Shown one piece after another: positions 44,157-55,395 of a stretch of 64,000 nt of DNA. The notes under the pieces were generated by a model that did not search any database, had not been told where the DNA came from, and was given only the letters and a program-made list of their open reading frames with translations. Position 1 is the first letter of the stretch. The number at the start of each line of letters is the position of its first letter. A program made the position numbers and the translations under genes. Origin of the DNA: Durusdinium trenchii (lineage: Eukaryota; Sar; Dinophyceae; Suessiales; Symbiodiniaceae); the NCBI GenBank assembly GCA_963970005.1, contig CAXAMN010005324.1, forward strand, positions 1 to 64,000, given 5' to 3'.

Positions 44157-45200
44157 TTGGTCTAATATACACCGACGCCGGACGCACCACCGCGGCCCCA
44201 AGCACCTTCACCCAAACGGACGCTGACCCCCCCTCCTCCCTAGGGAATATGGGTTAACCATGCATGATTCACCTTTTTGCACCTTTAAATGTTGTTGTAG
44301 GGAAACATAGGGACACCAATGGCCCAAAAAGGTGAAACATAGTTCAACGCTACTCACTGACTGGGCAAAAAGGGATGTGCGTTTCGCCCCGTTTCCCGTT
44401 TTGACCGAGCATCCCGCAGGTGCTCCAAGCAGTCATTCCAACGATCAAAGCCGTCCCAGCACACCGGACCTGAGCAGTTTGACATCTTCACGTGGTTTCG
44501 CCACGCGTTTCTTCATCCGGTTCACAGTAGGGGAGGCAAAACGTGATGATCTTCACGCAACAAGATATACCTAGCTTTCGAAGAACTAACTTTTCCATTG
44601 GTGTTCTCTAGAGTCTTAGTACAAGTTGGGTTGCGCTCTTGGTCCCCAGCCACAACCAGGATTCCATAGTGCTTATGACCAGCTTGAAACCAAGTTTCTT
44701 AAGTTTCCCAAGTGGAACTGGAAATATTAGTGCGTTTTTTGTACCTGCGACCTGAAAACCATCTTTGGGAGTCACAGCCTTGTATTTGAGTCTGCGGATG
44801 TTGCTCGATCTAGTTTCTGATATTCCACGGGCATTGATGCACAAGTTACGGGCGTTTATTGGTGAGCCATGGGTGTTTTTACCCGAACGTGCTTTTTCAG
44901 CGGATGTTTGTTTTAGTTGCGGATGTTTGTGTGGTTCACAGACCTAAAAAAGGTAGAACTACCGACCAAGAACAGGCAACTACGAGGTTGCTGCAGGTAT
45001 ATCTGGCTGTGTTCCGAAAGCTAGTACGCTTGCCTAGAGAAATCATTCCCCGCAAAAGGACTTTTGCTTGACTGATTGGAGTTTGGGAAGAAGCTCCAAA
45101 AACAACCGCCCAGCTCTTCACAATTGTTCACGCGTGCGATACCTCCAGTGGCTTCCAAGTGACATGCGAAGCGATACCTGCGTGCCCCAGCAGTGTGCGC
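44157..45200. other. No gene established
   Basis: The plus ORF at 44332-44574 and the minus ORFs at 44608-44844 and 44936-45121 are short and without clear bias. GCGGATGTT recurs near 44796, 44899 and 44920. Confidence 0.3.
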
Positions 45201-45241
45201 CGCTGCCTCAGCGGTTCATCCGCGTCCCAACTCCAGGGCCA

Positions 45242-45571
45242 TCAACGCAGCAAGCTGAGCCACCAAGAGGCAAAGGCTTTAAAGAACACGTCAGTTGCAG
45301 CTTCCAAAAAAAAGCTTGCCCGCCTTCTGTCTGTTCCACCGTGTTCCGCGTCACTCCACAGTGCAACCCGTCCACAGCTAGATGATGCTTCTCCCAACCA
45401 GTCTTGGCCGCTAAGACCCGCACGAGCGTCACCTCCCAAAACCCCGGCCTCGACCTCTGCTCGCAGCACATCCAAGCGCGCCCCACGCCGAAAGCGCGCA
45501 CGGAAGCGCGCTGACGGGGCATCATCCTCCTGGGGGGGTGACTTGGAAGACGGGGGAGGCATCGTCAGCAC
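45242..45571 (-). CDS. Exon or exons of an unrecognised protein
   Basis: The minus frame gives SARFRARFRRGARLDVLRAE, then VEAGVLGGDARAGLSGQDWL and DRRRASFFLEAATDVFFKAF, ending ASWWLSLLR and a TGA. Codons are GC3-biased throughout. A second minus frame (WMCCEQRSRPGFWEVTLVRV) and a basic plus frame (SKRAPRRKRARKRADGASSS) are also open, so frame choice is not final. The sequence looks like a globular protein rather than a repeat. Confidence 0.4.
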   Translation of the reverse strand: MLTMPPPSSKSPPQEDDAPSARFRARFRRGARLDVLRAEVEAGVLGGDARAGLSGQDWLGEASSSCGRVALWSDAEHGGTDRRRASFFLEAATDVFFKAFASWWLSLLR

Positions 45572-46216
45572 CGAATACGACCTCCAAGAAAGGTTCAGTG
45601 ACCTTATAGGACCTTACAGTACTGGGGTACCTATGGGATAGTCGATAGAGCCCTTCAACCTCTGACGACGTGGTTTAGGCGCTGAGGAGGAGCTCGGACT
45701 CGTATGAGCGGCCAAATTCTTCTCGCGGTTTGGAGAGAAGGTTTGGACTCGTGCAAGCACTGCTGATGTTGGTTGATTAGCTGTTTCTAGGGAGAGTTTG
45801 GGCCTTCAGGCATCAAATGTTGGGTACGTAGCTGATATCACACTCTCCCTGTTGCCGAAACTAATGGAATTCTTCAAGGTATAATTACTATGATTGAATG
45901 TTAAATGTTTGCTGTTACTGTTCAAGCATCAAGACTGCATCATCTATGGATTTTGCTCAAAAGAGAATCCACACCCTTTTGAGGCAGGATCAGTAAAAGT
46001 CAGGTCGAAACCGATACCGTTTCAGGCGTTGCCCGAAGCCGGTGTGCGTTTCCATTCCTCTGCGTTGGGCCAGAGGGCCAAGCAATGCCTGAAAGCGATG
46101 TGGTACCCTGAAAATTGCTCCGTTCGTAGCGATGCCCTTGTTACTATAAGCTTGTTGTTACTAGTAGTATGGCCAGGAGCTACTGGTAGCGTCCTTGCTC
46201 CGTTCGTAGCAGCCTA
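45572..46216. other. Spacer with a GTAGCGATGCCCTTGTTAC repeat unit
   Basis: CTCCGTTCGTAGCGATGCCC and TTGTTACTA (about 46118-46146), then CTCCGTTCGTAGCAGCC (46197-46213), match a block at 58733-58790. This appears to be a dispersed low-copy repeat. Confidence 0.45.
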
Positions 46217-46450
46217 CTAGACCAAAGCCAAAAGTGCGCCTCCTGACCCCAATTTTAGCTCCGCTCCCCTCAGTGCCTCATCCTCCACCAGGTCATGCTG
46301 ACAGGCGTGCCACCACAAAGGAAGTCCATCGATGGCCACCAGCAAATCATTGACTCGCAGGCCTGGTTGGCCAGGTCTCCTCGGCATCTTATTCACCAGC
46401 TCCGGAGGAAAAAGCGCGAACGAGAGCGCGCGTCTATTTTTTGTTTTCCG
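46217..46450 (-). CDS. Exon with a PDZ-like motif
   Basis: The minus frame reads RRALSFALFPPELVNKMPRR, then PGQPGLRVNDLLVAIDGLPL and CQHDLVEDEALRGAELKLGS, up to a TAG at 46217-46219. PGxPGLRVNDLLVAIDGLPL has the spacing of the GLRVGDxLLxVNG core of PDZ domains, which bind C-terminal peptides in scaffold or protease proteins. Only one exon of the domain is visible, with GC-rich third positions. Domain identity is inference from one motif. Confidence 0.42.
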   Translation of the reverse strand, partial: RKTKNRRALSFALFPPELVNKMPRRPGQPGLRVNDLLVAIDGLPLWWHACQHDLVEDEALRGAELKLGSGGALLALV

Positions 46451-48485
46451 GGGCATGCAAGGGAGCTTCAGAAGCGTCGTGCGTTCACGCGCATGACATG
46501 GACATGGAGTGGCCACCTCAAAATGAACGGTGTGGGCACCTCAAAAGAATTACAAGACACCCAACAGGTTCTCAATGGTTCACAGGTTGGTCTACATTGA
46601 AATTGAAACGCTGGTATTGTAAGGTGAGAATGGTTTCTGGTTCAGTGGTTTCTGGGTGAAAAAAGTTTTGCATGATCGACAGACCTGTGAGCATCCACAA
46701 ATCTGAAAGGGTTCAGGTCGACCAGCAGTCCACAATAGCCTAAAGCTTGTAACTCTTTAGGCAATGGTTGTGAACTACAAATTAGGCACGACTGGAAGTT
46801 TCCTCGCCACTCTGGCTGTTTATTGGCTACCAAATGTGCTGTGAGAGTCTAAATCACCAAAGGTGCTGTGAGAATCTAAATCACCGTCCTCAGTTTCCCT
46901 ATTTAGCGATGAAACCAATCCCAAAGGCCCAAAATAGATTCTGCAGTCGCTTTTGGCAGGTGTTCCACTCGTTGCCGGGTAGGAAGACACACCTCTCATG
47001 TCATTCGGACCAGGCGAAGGCTCTCCATAATCTCACAGACCTTGAGCCCCTCAGAGACCTGGCGTACACCGGCACCGGTACGTCACACGACAGGGTGCTG
47101 CAAGAACCGCGTTTGTAACTCTCACACTATTCCGGGAACACGATCACTATCGAAGACAAATAGAACATGTCAGATACAAGAGCGATACAAGATGGTCAAT
47201 TGCAATTTAGCCATCTTCACCATCGAATCTAAGTCCGCTCTTGTTGTTCCCTAACACCGTTGGAGTCCTCTCCAACAACGAGTCAAACATTGTTCTCAGC
47301 GGGTCCTTCGGGTTTCTCAGGATTGATCTGGCACTCCCATCCCCAGTTCCACTTAGGTCATCAAACACCTCCATCGGTCGAAATGAGCTTCGAGTTCACT
47401 GCTGCCGAGCTCACATGGATTTCTAGCTACAGTCCTGCTCTCAAACACCTGCCAGCTTCACGGTTTCGAGCTCCAAGCCAGCTCCTCCGAGCTTCCGACT
47501 GAGCCAAATCACGGAGGAAGGGGAGGGTCCGAGTTGTGTGGAGTCAGTGAGGGAGTCGGATCCTCCCATATTGAAGGCCGAACTGTTTCACCAAACTGTC
47601 CTGGGCCGAGTGAGGTATTCAGTATAAACAGTATAGATGTCAACCACCTGGGCTCTGGGCATTTCAGAAAACATAAAAGGGCCGGACCGGCAGGAACCGG
47701 CAGGTGCAATATGGCGCAATCTTATGGAGGCAGCTGTAAGACGCAGCCACTCACAATGCTGCTGCCCCAATGGCGAGTTCAAAAATGCTCAAGAAACTCG
47801 GAATGAAGATCCCGAAATGACCCGAAATGGAATAGAATCATTCTGGTAGCCCAAAGTGTCCAACCTACCCTAGGCCCTAGACTCTTAAACCATCTTAAAC
47901 CTAGCTTTGGTACCTTGAGATAGACCCATAGTGAAAGCATGCCTTTTTGTTCAGGCAGTTTCCATGTCTGTCCTTCATCATCGTCCATCAGCAGCTCGCG
48001 CCGCAACGTTTGCCCCTGTGGACAATGTCCTGGGCAGAAATGGGACAGTCAACCCAAAATGCGTGAGACACCATGAACCCATTTATTCAATGTACACCTT
48101 TCGAAAGAGAGAGAGAGAGAGAGAGAATATGTTGGAATATGTTGAACTCGTTTCGGAACCATTCATACTGTCTACATTTGGTCAAAACCTATAGATGTGA
48201 GTAAGTCATGGTACGTTTGATTTTCTCATGACATCTCTACTTCAGCATGACTATTCCAATGGATTCGTCTTCTCAGCCAATTCCATAAATATCAACATCC
48301 AACTGTGTGGGCAACTGGGTTACCATTGTAGGCCCAAAACAGCTACTAAACACTCCCCAAGATCCAATCACAAAGAGTCTAAAACCCCGACACAAATAGT
48401 TTGTTCATCCGACACTAAGAGTCTAGAACCCCTAAAGAGTGTCACCTGGCCCTTTGAACACATGCACCAAAAAGGGTAACCTCTC
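46451..48485. other. Low-content region
   Basis: A (GA)n tract lies at about 48106-48126. A short minus block near 47450-47500 (KLGGAGLELETVKLA) before a GTGTTTG donor may be an exon. GGTGCTGTGAGAATCTAAAT (46863-46882) repeats GTGCTGTGAGAGTCTAAATC (46833-46852). Confidence 0.35.
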
Positions 48486-48488
48486 TGC

Positions 48489-48690
48489 TTAACATCTCTC
48501 CTTCTCTCGGGTTCTCTCTGTCTGTCCAAGTCTCGGGTCAAAGCTTCGCCGTTTTCGCCGCCCTCCGCTGCCTGCGCCCGGCCCAGTCCGGGCCGGTCCG
48601 GTCGGGCGAGACGAACGAGACGAACGGACCGGCTTCGGCCGACCTGGAGACCAGACTTCGGTCCTGATGCCTTTCCTGGAGGTCTGAAAG
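48489..48690 (-). CDS. Candidate exon, Arg-rich
   Basis: The minus frame gives LQVGRSRSVRLVRLARPDRP, then AQAAEGGENGEALTRDLDRQ and REPERRRD. It is GC-rich with repeated GACGAACGAGACGAACG (plus). A second minus frame is equally open. It could be a disordered linker exon. Confidence 0.3.
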
Positions 48691-48720
48691 AAAAACAACA
48701 TCTATATATATATAAAACAC

Positions 48721-48845
48721 AGGCCATCTTCTGCCATCTTGGGTCTGAAATGGCTTTCAGCATAGAGGANNNNNNNNNNATAGAGGAAGAAAAACCTGCC
48801 ATCTTCTGCCATCTTGGGTCTGAAATACTGGCAGTCAAAAGCATA
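48721..48845. repeat. Direct duplication around an N gap
   Basis: GCCATCTTCTGCCATCTTGG then GTCTGAAATG occurs at about 48723-48752, and the same string ending TGAAATACTGG occurs at about 48799-48830. CATAGAGGA flanks both sides of the N run. Confidence 0.85.
48770..48779. other. Assembly gap (10 N)
   Basis: Ten undetermined bases sit inside a direct repeat, so unit number is unknown. Confidence 0.99.
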
Positions 48846-49179
48846 TATAGAGGAAAACATCCTGGGAATCCTGGTTCCCTAGCATTTCAATGATCACTCT
48901 CATGGTTGTGGGACGAAATCAATTCTGTCAGTCGTTTTGCAGGATGTACGGGACTTCCTGTGAGAAAGAGGTTGCCAACAACTTCCACATCGGTGACCAA
49001 GTGACGACTTGTGTTGTGGGTTCCCCTTCCCTTGGAAGGAAAATACACCCCTCACGCTCGAGACTGATACCATAAATGTTGCCTTAAGATGGAACTAAAT
49101 AAAATCTTCCAAACACTGTCCAAGAAGGAATCACGGCTGTCCACCTCATTCCACATCACATGCCAACTGTCTGTGCCGA

Positions 49180-49420
49180 TCAATCGGTCACCCTGCTGCA
49201 TGAGTCGCATGAGGAACGACCGTCCGACCGGCCTTGGGCAGTGGCTTGGGCAGCTCCGGCAACACGGGCCAGGAGCCACCGGCGCAAAGCTTCTCCAGCG
49301 CCAGCGGCAACACCTGCCAGGGGTGGAACGAGGGCGTTCCATGTTGGGGAGGGAACTGCAAGGAATCCCTGCGCACGATATAAGGACGATAGGGACGATG
49401 TGCAGGTTGCCTTAGACAAG
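49180..49420 (-). CDS. Candidate exon, strand ambiguous
   Basis: The minus frame reads WNALVPPLAGVAAGAGEALR then RWLLARVAGAAQATAQGRSD, an Ala-rich helix. Plus frames are open too (GLGQWLGQLRQHGPGATGAK). GC-rich. Either strand is possible. Confidence 0.28.
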
Positions 49421-49502
49421 ATGGAGATCCATCATAGGTTTACTGAGAGTCCAAACATAGTCACTTCGGCCATTGAGTCCAAATTTCTGAGGAGACTTCA
49501 CT

Positions 49503-49613
49503 ATCCCTAAGGATCCAGTCGTACTGAACCTCAGAAGGTACGGCTGGACTCTCCTAACGTGCATAACAGTGTCTCCAATCACCTTCTCAGAGGGTGCCAG
49601 TGGATCCCTAGGG
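49503..49613. mobile_element. MITE-like element, family M4
   Basis: It starts ATCCCTAAGGATCCAGTCGT, has CTCAGAAGGTACGGCTGGAC, then GCATAACAGTGTCTCCAATC and CACCTTCTCAGAGGGTGCCA, and ends GTGGATCCCTAGGG. The ends are inverted. Confidence 0.65.
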
Positions 49614-49800
49614 TATAGACGCGTCGAGAGCAGCTGTGGCGGATTGCAGCCGCGCAGCCGTGGCGTTGCGGCTGGCTTCGTCGGGGAAGGTCGCGCCCAG
49701 CTGCACGTGGGGCGTCTTTTGGAAGCTTGACGTCCTCGAAGGTGGACTAAGGACGCGCGTAGCATGTGTTTCTTCGTTTGTCTAACATCCCTAGCTTTTG
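49614..49800 (-). CDS. Candidate exon
   Basis: Minus frames are GC3-rich: TSSFQKTPHVQLGATFPDEA then SRNATAARLQSATAALDASI (about 49618-49740), or an Arg-rich alternative. The island abuts the M4 element at 49613. No homologue is recognised. Confidence 0.3.
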
Positions 49801-50529
49801 TATCCCATTGCGAACACGATGCGCGGAAGCGAAGACTGCTGAGAACAACAAAGCAAGTTCTTTGAAGCCCTATTGAGAGGAGCAAACCCACAAGCAAACC
49901 ACACATGATGGATGAAACTGATGCAACAGTGGACCTTTCTCATTGTGACAGCCTCATCATACTTAATCTATCTCCATGCCTTGAACTGTCCTCAAGGTGC
50001 CATCAGTACAGGATGCTCTCAAGTTGGATCCTGACAGTCGTCGCAAGTGGGAGGGTGTGGCTTTCAACATGTCCATGTCCAGAAATACAAATATTTAGAT
50101 TGCTAGAGGGATCGTCTGCAACTTACCCATCCAACATCCTCCAACCAATTTCATGAAGCAAAACCTTCCACCACATGACACCCACCGAACTTGCTCCAGC
50201 TACCGTAAATAGCAGCAGCAAGAGGTACTTTCATGGGATGTCTTCCAACCAACTGCAGGCTCTGTCCGATTGGTTGAGGCCAACCACACAAGAAGTTGCC
50301 TCTCTGTCTCTATCTCTAGCTGGTGAGACATGAACATATATGTGAATACTCCAAACTCCATGACCAAACATCCAACGAAGCCTCACTAGATTACAGGAAT
50401 CCTCACCCAAATGATCCAAATTATCCAAAAACAACCCCCACAGACCTCGAAGTTCGCTAGTTCTTTCCCACACCATGGAGCTAGGGCGAATCCAAGGAGC
50501 TCAGGCGAAGTCGAGCTAAAAGCCCTGGC
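49801..50529. other. No gene established
   Basis: Short frames only. No repeat is recognised. Confidence 0.3.
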
Positions 50530-50625
50530 TCATGGATGGGATTCCTCAAGTGCTGCTCTCAAATGGTGGAGGTCACGGATTGATTTCCCAGATGGTGCTC
50601 CACAAGAAACACCGAAATACTGAAG
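50530..50625 (-). CDS. Short exon
   Basis: The minus frame reads YFGVSCGAPSGKSIRDLHHL then RAALEESHP before TGA (50530-50532). Codons and helix pattern are good. Plus is also open (GEVELKALAHGWDSSSAALK). Confidence 0.3.
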   Translation of the reverse strand, partial: LQYFGVSCGAPSGKSIRDLHHLRAALEESHP

Positions 50626-50759
50626 TAGCTGGATTTGAAGTCCAATCCATCAAGCAGCAAAAGACCCCAGACTTCGAGCGACGAAGCTAAACCATCCTAA
50701 ACCTCCTATGCCAAAGCCTCAGTTTCACAGCCCCCTTTATAAGGGGAGAGAAACCAACC

Positions 50760-51110
50760 AAGAAAAAAAGACGGCCACACCCGGTGCCGAAACGACCCTC
50801 TCGCCGCCCGACCGTCACGACCGGTCGACGGACCGCGCCGCCGCTTGGCGCCGAAGAGGCCGATCCAGCGAGAGGTAGCCTGGGGCGAAGAAGCCCTCGG
50901 AGTCCAGAAACGGATAAGCCTCGCAAGGATGCCTCGCGCCAGCCATGCGTCGCGTTGTGCGTGTTCACGTGTTCGGGCACGCGAGGCACGGGGGCAGGCG
51001 CGTAGACACACCCCGTCATGTGAGGCGAGTGGGTTAAGAGGTGCGGTGCGGTGCGAGAGGCGCGTAGAAAGGAGTGGTGCTTGGGCGGCGTGAACTTGGT
51101 GAAAAAAAGG
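50760..51110. other. GC-rich island open on both strands
   Basis: About 250 bp of high GC. Plus gives RRPTVTTGRRTAPPLGAEEA and SPRSPETDKPRKDASRQPC; minus gives LRGLSVSGLRGLLRPRLPLA. I cannot choose. A GGTGCGGTGCGGTGCGAG short tandem lies at 51040-51057. Confidence 0.35.
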
Positions 51111-51362
51111 GCTCGGATGGGAGAAAGGAGGAAACCGATTTGTAACATTGAACGTATAAATCTGAGGGATCTTAAATGATCTTAATCCACCAAGACCAAG
51201 GGGTTCTTCATGGTTCTTCTATAGCTTGCACGGACCATCTCCCAAGGCAAAAGGTGCGCATCTGCGACGGTTGCGACTGTTCGGATCGGATGATGATTCA
51301 TGAGGTCATTCATGAGGCACAATCACACAATCAAAGGGCGATGAACATGAATACCTGTCAGG

Positions 51363-51437
51363 GTTCCACAGCAGCCTTTCACCTCTGCTTCGATGCCAAG
51401 TTGCAAAGCATAGGCCAGCAGCAGGTGTGCTGCACCT
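51363..51437 (-). CDS. Short exon with clean splice borders
   Basis: Between a GGTGCAG acceptor and a CTGACAG|GTATTC donor, the minus frame reads HLLLAYALQLGIEAEVKGCC then GTLT. It is roughly 75 nt and a hydrophobic helix. It may belong to the leucine-rich-repeat gene just upstream on the same strand. Confidence 0.42.
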
Positions 51438-51741
51438 AGCAGGTGTGTCTTTTCTCCACGTGAGCAAAATGAACTTGAACAACAAACAAGATGCATTTCA
51501 AAACAAACACGCAAACACACGTATACTCAATATCAAATGTCAATGGCATTTCAAGCCGTTAGATGAATTCATGGAGATGCAACGGGATTCAAAGCCAAGT
51601 TCAATACCCAAAGATCCATAACATCTCAGCCCAGCAGAAACTCAACCAATGTCGCACTCAGTGGCCACCATCTACCACAGTGGCCAGCGACTCTCCAGGC
51701 GAGATGTTATCTCCCAGCAACTGTGGAACACAACGCACAAA

Positions 51742-54700
51742 TCAACAAAATCTGAGTTTGTATAGGCTGCCTGTGGCGGAGATGGAGTTGTCGGAGAGGT
51801 GGAGCTCTTCAAGGGCCGAATGTTGTTGACCTCGGAGCGCCGCTGAGCTAACAGCACCACTGTTCGTCGAACTGAGCTGACAGCAGGTCTCTAGGGTTTG
51901 GGTCGGAAGCTCTTGGAGGATGGTCATTGTTGTTTTGGGCCTTCCCAACCAGCCCCCCCACGATATGCAATGATTTACCCAAGATAGGTCGACCCAAAGC
52001 AAATTGGTGCCATGCTAACAACTGTCACATCTTTGTCTAAAGTATTTTCCCACAACTGTCAACTCTGATCAACTGTCATTCACGTTCATGTTCTGGATCT
52101 AAGGGACGGGCGGCTCGTCGAAATTCACGACCCCCCAGGCGGGAAGATTTCTGACTCCCAGATACTCCATGTATGGTATATTTACCTACATTGGGGTGGT
52201 TTTGGGGGTCAATGTAGGCATATAATATATGCCATACATGGAGTGTCTGGGTTTAAGATTTTTGTGTATACTGTATAGTCAATGCATGACCGTGTCTATT
52301 TAGGGACCATTGACTGAATACTGAAGACTGAAAAGGAACTGAATGCCAATCTGCCCAGGAAGGTGAGTCAAGAAGCGGATTTCGAATCACAGGGAACAAA
52401 CATGAACTTAATGCAATCCCGGAGGACTGGGCGATGTATCTCTAGATGATCTCTGTCTCTGAAAGATATGCTCCTACAAGAACATTCTATCGTTTAGATG
52501 GTCTATGCTCGAATGCACAAACACGGAACTGGAAAAGCGTCCAGTTAAAAACGCCCTGCAACTCGCGCTCAGAAGTGGACAATGAACATCGCCCCTGGAA
52601 AGACTATGATCTTCCTTTACAAGCAAGAGTCTCTCACCTGAATCTGTTGTGCTCAAATTGGAGGATGGATAGCCATCACTACAGCCTCGACCAAAATAGA
52701 ATCATGGAACCCAACCCTCCCACTCTGAATCCTGACGAAAATCTCCGAATCCTGACCCTCTCCGAAACCTTTGACCCACTCTGAATCCTGGCGCAAATCT
52801 CTACCTCAATCACTTAAACCAAAGAGCAAATCAAGGCTGCTAGCCACTCCTCGGTCGACTCGATAGATGGAGATGGAGGTGGGAAAGCCACAGGGTGTGG
52901 ATCAAAATCTGGACCCCCCCAAACCATGTCCCCTGTTGTTGGTGGTTAATCAAGGTCCCTCTGTCATCCTGCAGTAGTCAGATTACTTGAAAGGCACACG
53001 TATCTTTTTCCAGCTTGGCTCCTGGCTGCACTTCAAAAAGAATAATCTCTTCAAAGTGTTGACTTGCTAGAAAAAAGGCTTCGAGACGGACATCGGGGTG
53101 CAATTCTGGCAACCACTAGGTCACTAGGTGCTTCCCGTGTTCTGCACACTTCTTAACCAAAGATGGATAGCTACAATGGTTTCACATGTTTCATAGAAAA
53201 CGTAAATTTCATGCTACTATGCTCTGATCTAACCCCATCAAGTGATCAGATTGTTTCTGGCCAGGTTTTAGTCAATGGCCACCATCTTGAGTCTGAGGCG
53301 TGCCCAACTGCACAAAGAAGTAGATCTTCTTCCCTCAACTCCAAGTGCCATGCGTCTAAGGAAGGGTCACCCAGTCGGTTGCGGGCCAGGCGGATCGCGC
53401 GACATCCAAGCTCGTGTGGTCTCTTCATCAGCCAACCTGGAGGGCGAATGCGGAGGACGGAAGACTTGGCAATCATGAGCAACACATGTTCATGTCCCTT
53501 AGCTCTTCAACCAGAACGAAAAATCACATGAACACAAAAAAAAAACATACTCACAAAATATAAACACAAAAAACATACTCACAAAATCAGTTAAAAACAA
53601 ACAAACAAACAAACAAACAAACAAACAACTGGAGAGGAAGGTGTCCTGAGATTTCACTCAGGAGGATTGAGATGTTCTACTTATTGAAATGTCGGAAGTT
53701 GAACAACAACAGTGGCGATCTACGGCGTTATTTTCTCCGCTGCCTGTGCTTAAATTACATAATGAAATCTCCATCTTTGCAAGGATCTAGATCACCAAGA
53801 ATAAAGGAAGAATGATCAACTACATTCCTAGCATGTGATGGCAAATCAGGCTGTTTCAAGCGACAAAAAGGCCGTCCCTTTGCGCACACTATCCATGCTG
53901 GACTGGATTCCATGCTGGTGCCACTGCCGAAAAGGAAGACGACACACATGGACGGTCGGCATGTGTCAACTCCGGTGCCCAATCGGTGGCACGGTCGGTC
54001 GGACGGACATCATCCTTGCTTTCAAGGCACGGAAAAGCCACACGGCTCCAGAGTCCTTAGATTGCTGGGATTCCTTGGCGAATTGTAGGATGCTGGTGGT
54101 AGTGGCAGTGACCGTGACCGTGACGATGACGGTGACAATGACGATGACGATGATGATGATGGTGGTGGTGGCGGCGGTGATTGATGGTAATGATTCATGA
54201 TGACCCTGACAATGGCAATGTTTGAACCCAAGCCGACTCAATGAAGGTGAATATGGCTGCCCTGTATGCCTCTGTTGTCTATTCATGTGGCAAGGTATTA
54301 AGTCACTTGAGTCACGTTTATCTGGAGTCCCTTGGGGAATGCCACCAGTTTGGCATATGACTCTGGATCAGGCCAGAGGTGGTTCAAGAGGTGTCAATGT
54401 AGGTATATAGTCCAATGGAGTGTTGGGATTCCGGCAAAAAGAAGGATGCAATCCTACACCTTCCATCCCCGCCCAAAAAACACATCCTCAGCCCCTGCTT
54501 CCGGGATTCGCAGCTGCACAAATGCCATGCGATTTCGACACTGATGTCTGATGCATGTGTGTGTTTCCCTTGGTTTTCCTTCCCCAACACACCAACGCCG
54601 CATCCCACACCTCCGCAGAGCGACGCTCCGCCCCGGACGCACCCGTTCCAAGGTGCGGTGAGTCGATTCTCCGAGAGGTCGAAGTCTACGAGCACTTGCA

Positions 54701-54790
54701 GAGGGCGAGGAGTCGGCACGACCCCCTTGGTGGACACCGCGTTGACGTCCGCCTTGGTGGACATGGTATATGCCGGGACAGGACCAGGTA
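51742..54790 (-). CDS. Leucine-rich-repeat protein, scattered exons
   Basis: Three minus exons carry LRR-like motifs. About 54640-54785 reads TKADVNAVSTKGVVPTPRPL then QVLVDFDLSENRLTAPWNG. About 53275-53475 reads HELGCRAIRLARNRLGDPSL then DAWHLELREEDLLLCAVG. About 51760-51915 reads ILQELPTQTLETCCQLSSTN, then SALEELHLSDNSISATG and LYKLRF. The LxxLxLSxNxI/L pattern is the LRR signature (ribonuclease-inhibitor type), usually a protein-binding surface. The exons share a strand and similar codon use but lie about 1.3 kb apart, so their union in one gene is inference. The first has a GTGGTCG-rich loop before it; an M2 element (52157) and AAAC repeats (53590) lie in the introns. Confidence 0.42.
52157..52251. 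mobile_element. MITE-like element, family M2, near-perfect palindrome
   Basis: CCCAGATACTCCATGTATGG, then TATATTTACCTACATTGGGG, faces AATGTAGGCATATAATATAT then GCCATACATGGAGTGTCTGG. The arms are inverted over about 40 bp around a GGTGGTTTTGGGGGTC loop, so single-stranded DNA or RNA would form a long hairpin. It lies in a likely intron of the LRR gene. Confidence 0.8.
53529..53632. repeat. Duplicated ACATACTCACAAAAT unit and (AAAC)n
   Basis: AACACAAAAAAAAAACATAC TCACAAAAT is followed by a near copy (53565-53588), then AAACAAACAAACAAACAAAC at about 53593-53628. Confidence 0.9.
54095..54186. repeat. Simple repeat (GTGACN / GATG)
   Basis: GTGACCGTGACCGTGACGAT, GACGGTGACAATGACGATGA and a GATGATGATGGTGGTGGTGG run. 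ORFs over it are repeat translations (TVTVTMTVTM). Confidence 0.9.
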
Positions 54791-55082
54791 GGACCGGTGA
54801 TTTACACACAAAACCATATCGGACACATCCTGGTGTATGTGAGATCTGGTCGAAATGTCTTCTTCCAATGGCATGGCTGAACTCCATGTGTGGGATATCT
54901 GAAAGGTAGGTCATATGGTCATATGGCCTTGAAAAAGGTGTCCCCTATGCCGCAAGTTAAAAAAACTGAGTGTTGACCTGGCCAAGTAGGTCGCGTCCGG
55001 CTGAACCAAACAGGCGTTGGAGTGCTTCGGCTGAACTGCCACCAGAACCGTTCGTCGGTTTTAGAGAGCTCTGGCAATATCA
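54791..55082. other. Spacer
   Basis: Short frames. CATATGGTCATATGGCC (54912-54928) is a short tandem. Nothing else is visible. Confidence 0.35.
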
Positions 55083-55182
55083 TCCCTATCATAGGGATCC
55101 AGTCGTACCGAACCTCAGGTTCGGTACGACTATAGACCCGACTGGCTGGCACCTACCAGTACATAACAGTGTCTCCAAAAAA
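55083..55182. mobile_element. MITE-like element, family M4
   Basis: ATAGGGATCCAGTCGTACCG, then AACCTCAGGTTCGGTACGAC, a local hairpin, and ACATAACAGTGTCTCCAAAA. The far end is truncated relative to the 49503 copy. Confidence 0.6.
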
Positions 55183-55395
55183 GAGAGACAATCGCATGTC
55201 CCGCCATTAGTCTGCTGGCGAGTATCACCCACCGGTGCCACGATGCCGTTAAGACTCGCGGGGATTTTGGAACTGCCTTGCCCTACACCTCAAGTACGAC
55301 TGGAGGCCTAGGGTTGTTGCTTTCTTTGCACATAACAATCATTCAAAGGGTCAAAGGGTCAAAGATCTTCAACTTCGAAGAACCAGGAAACTAGC

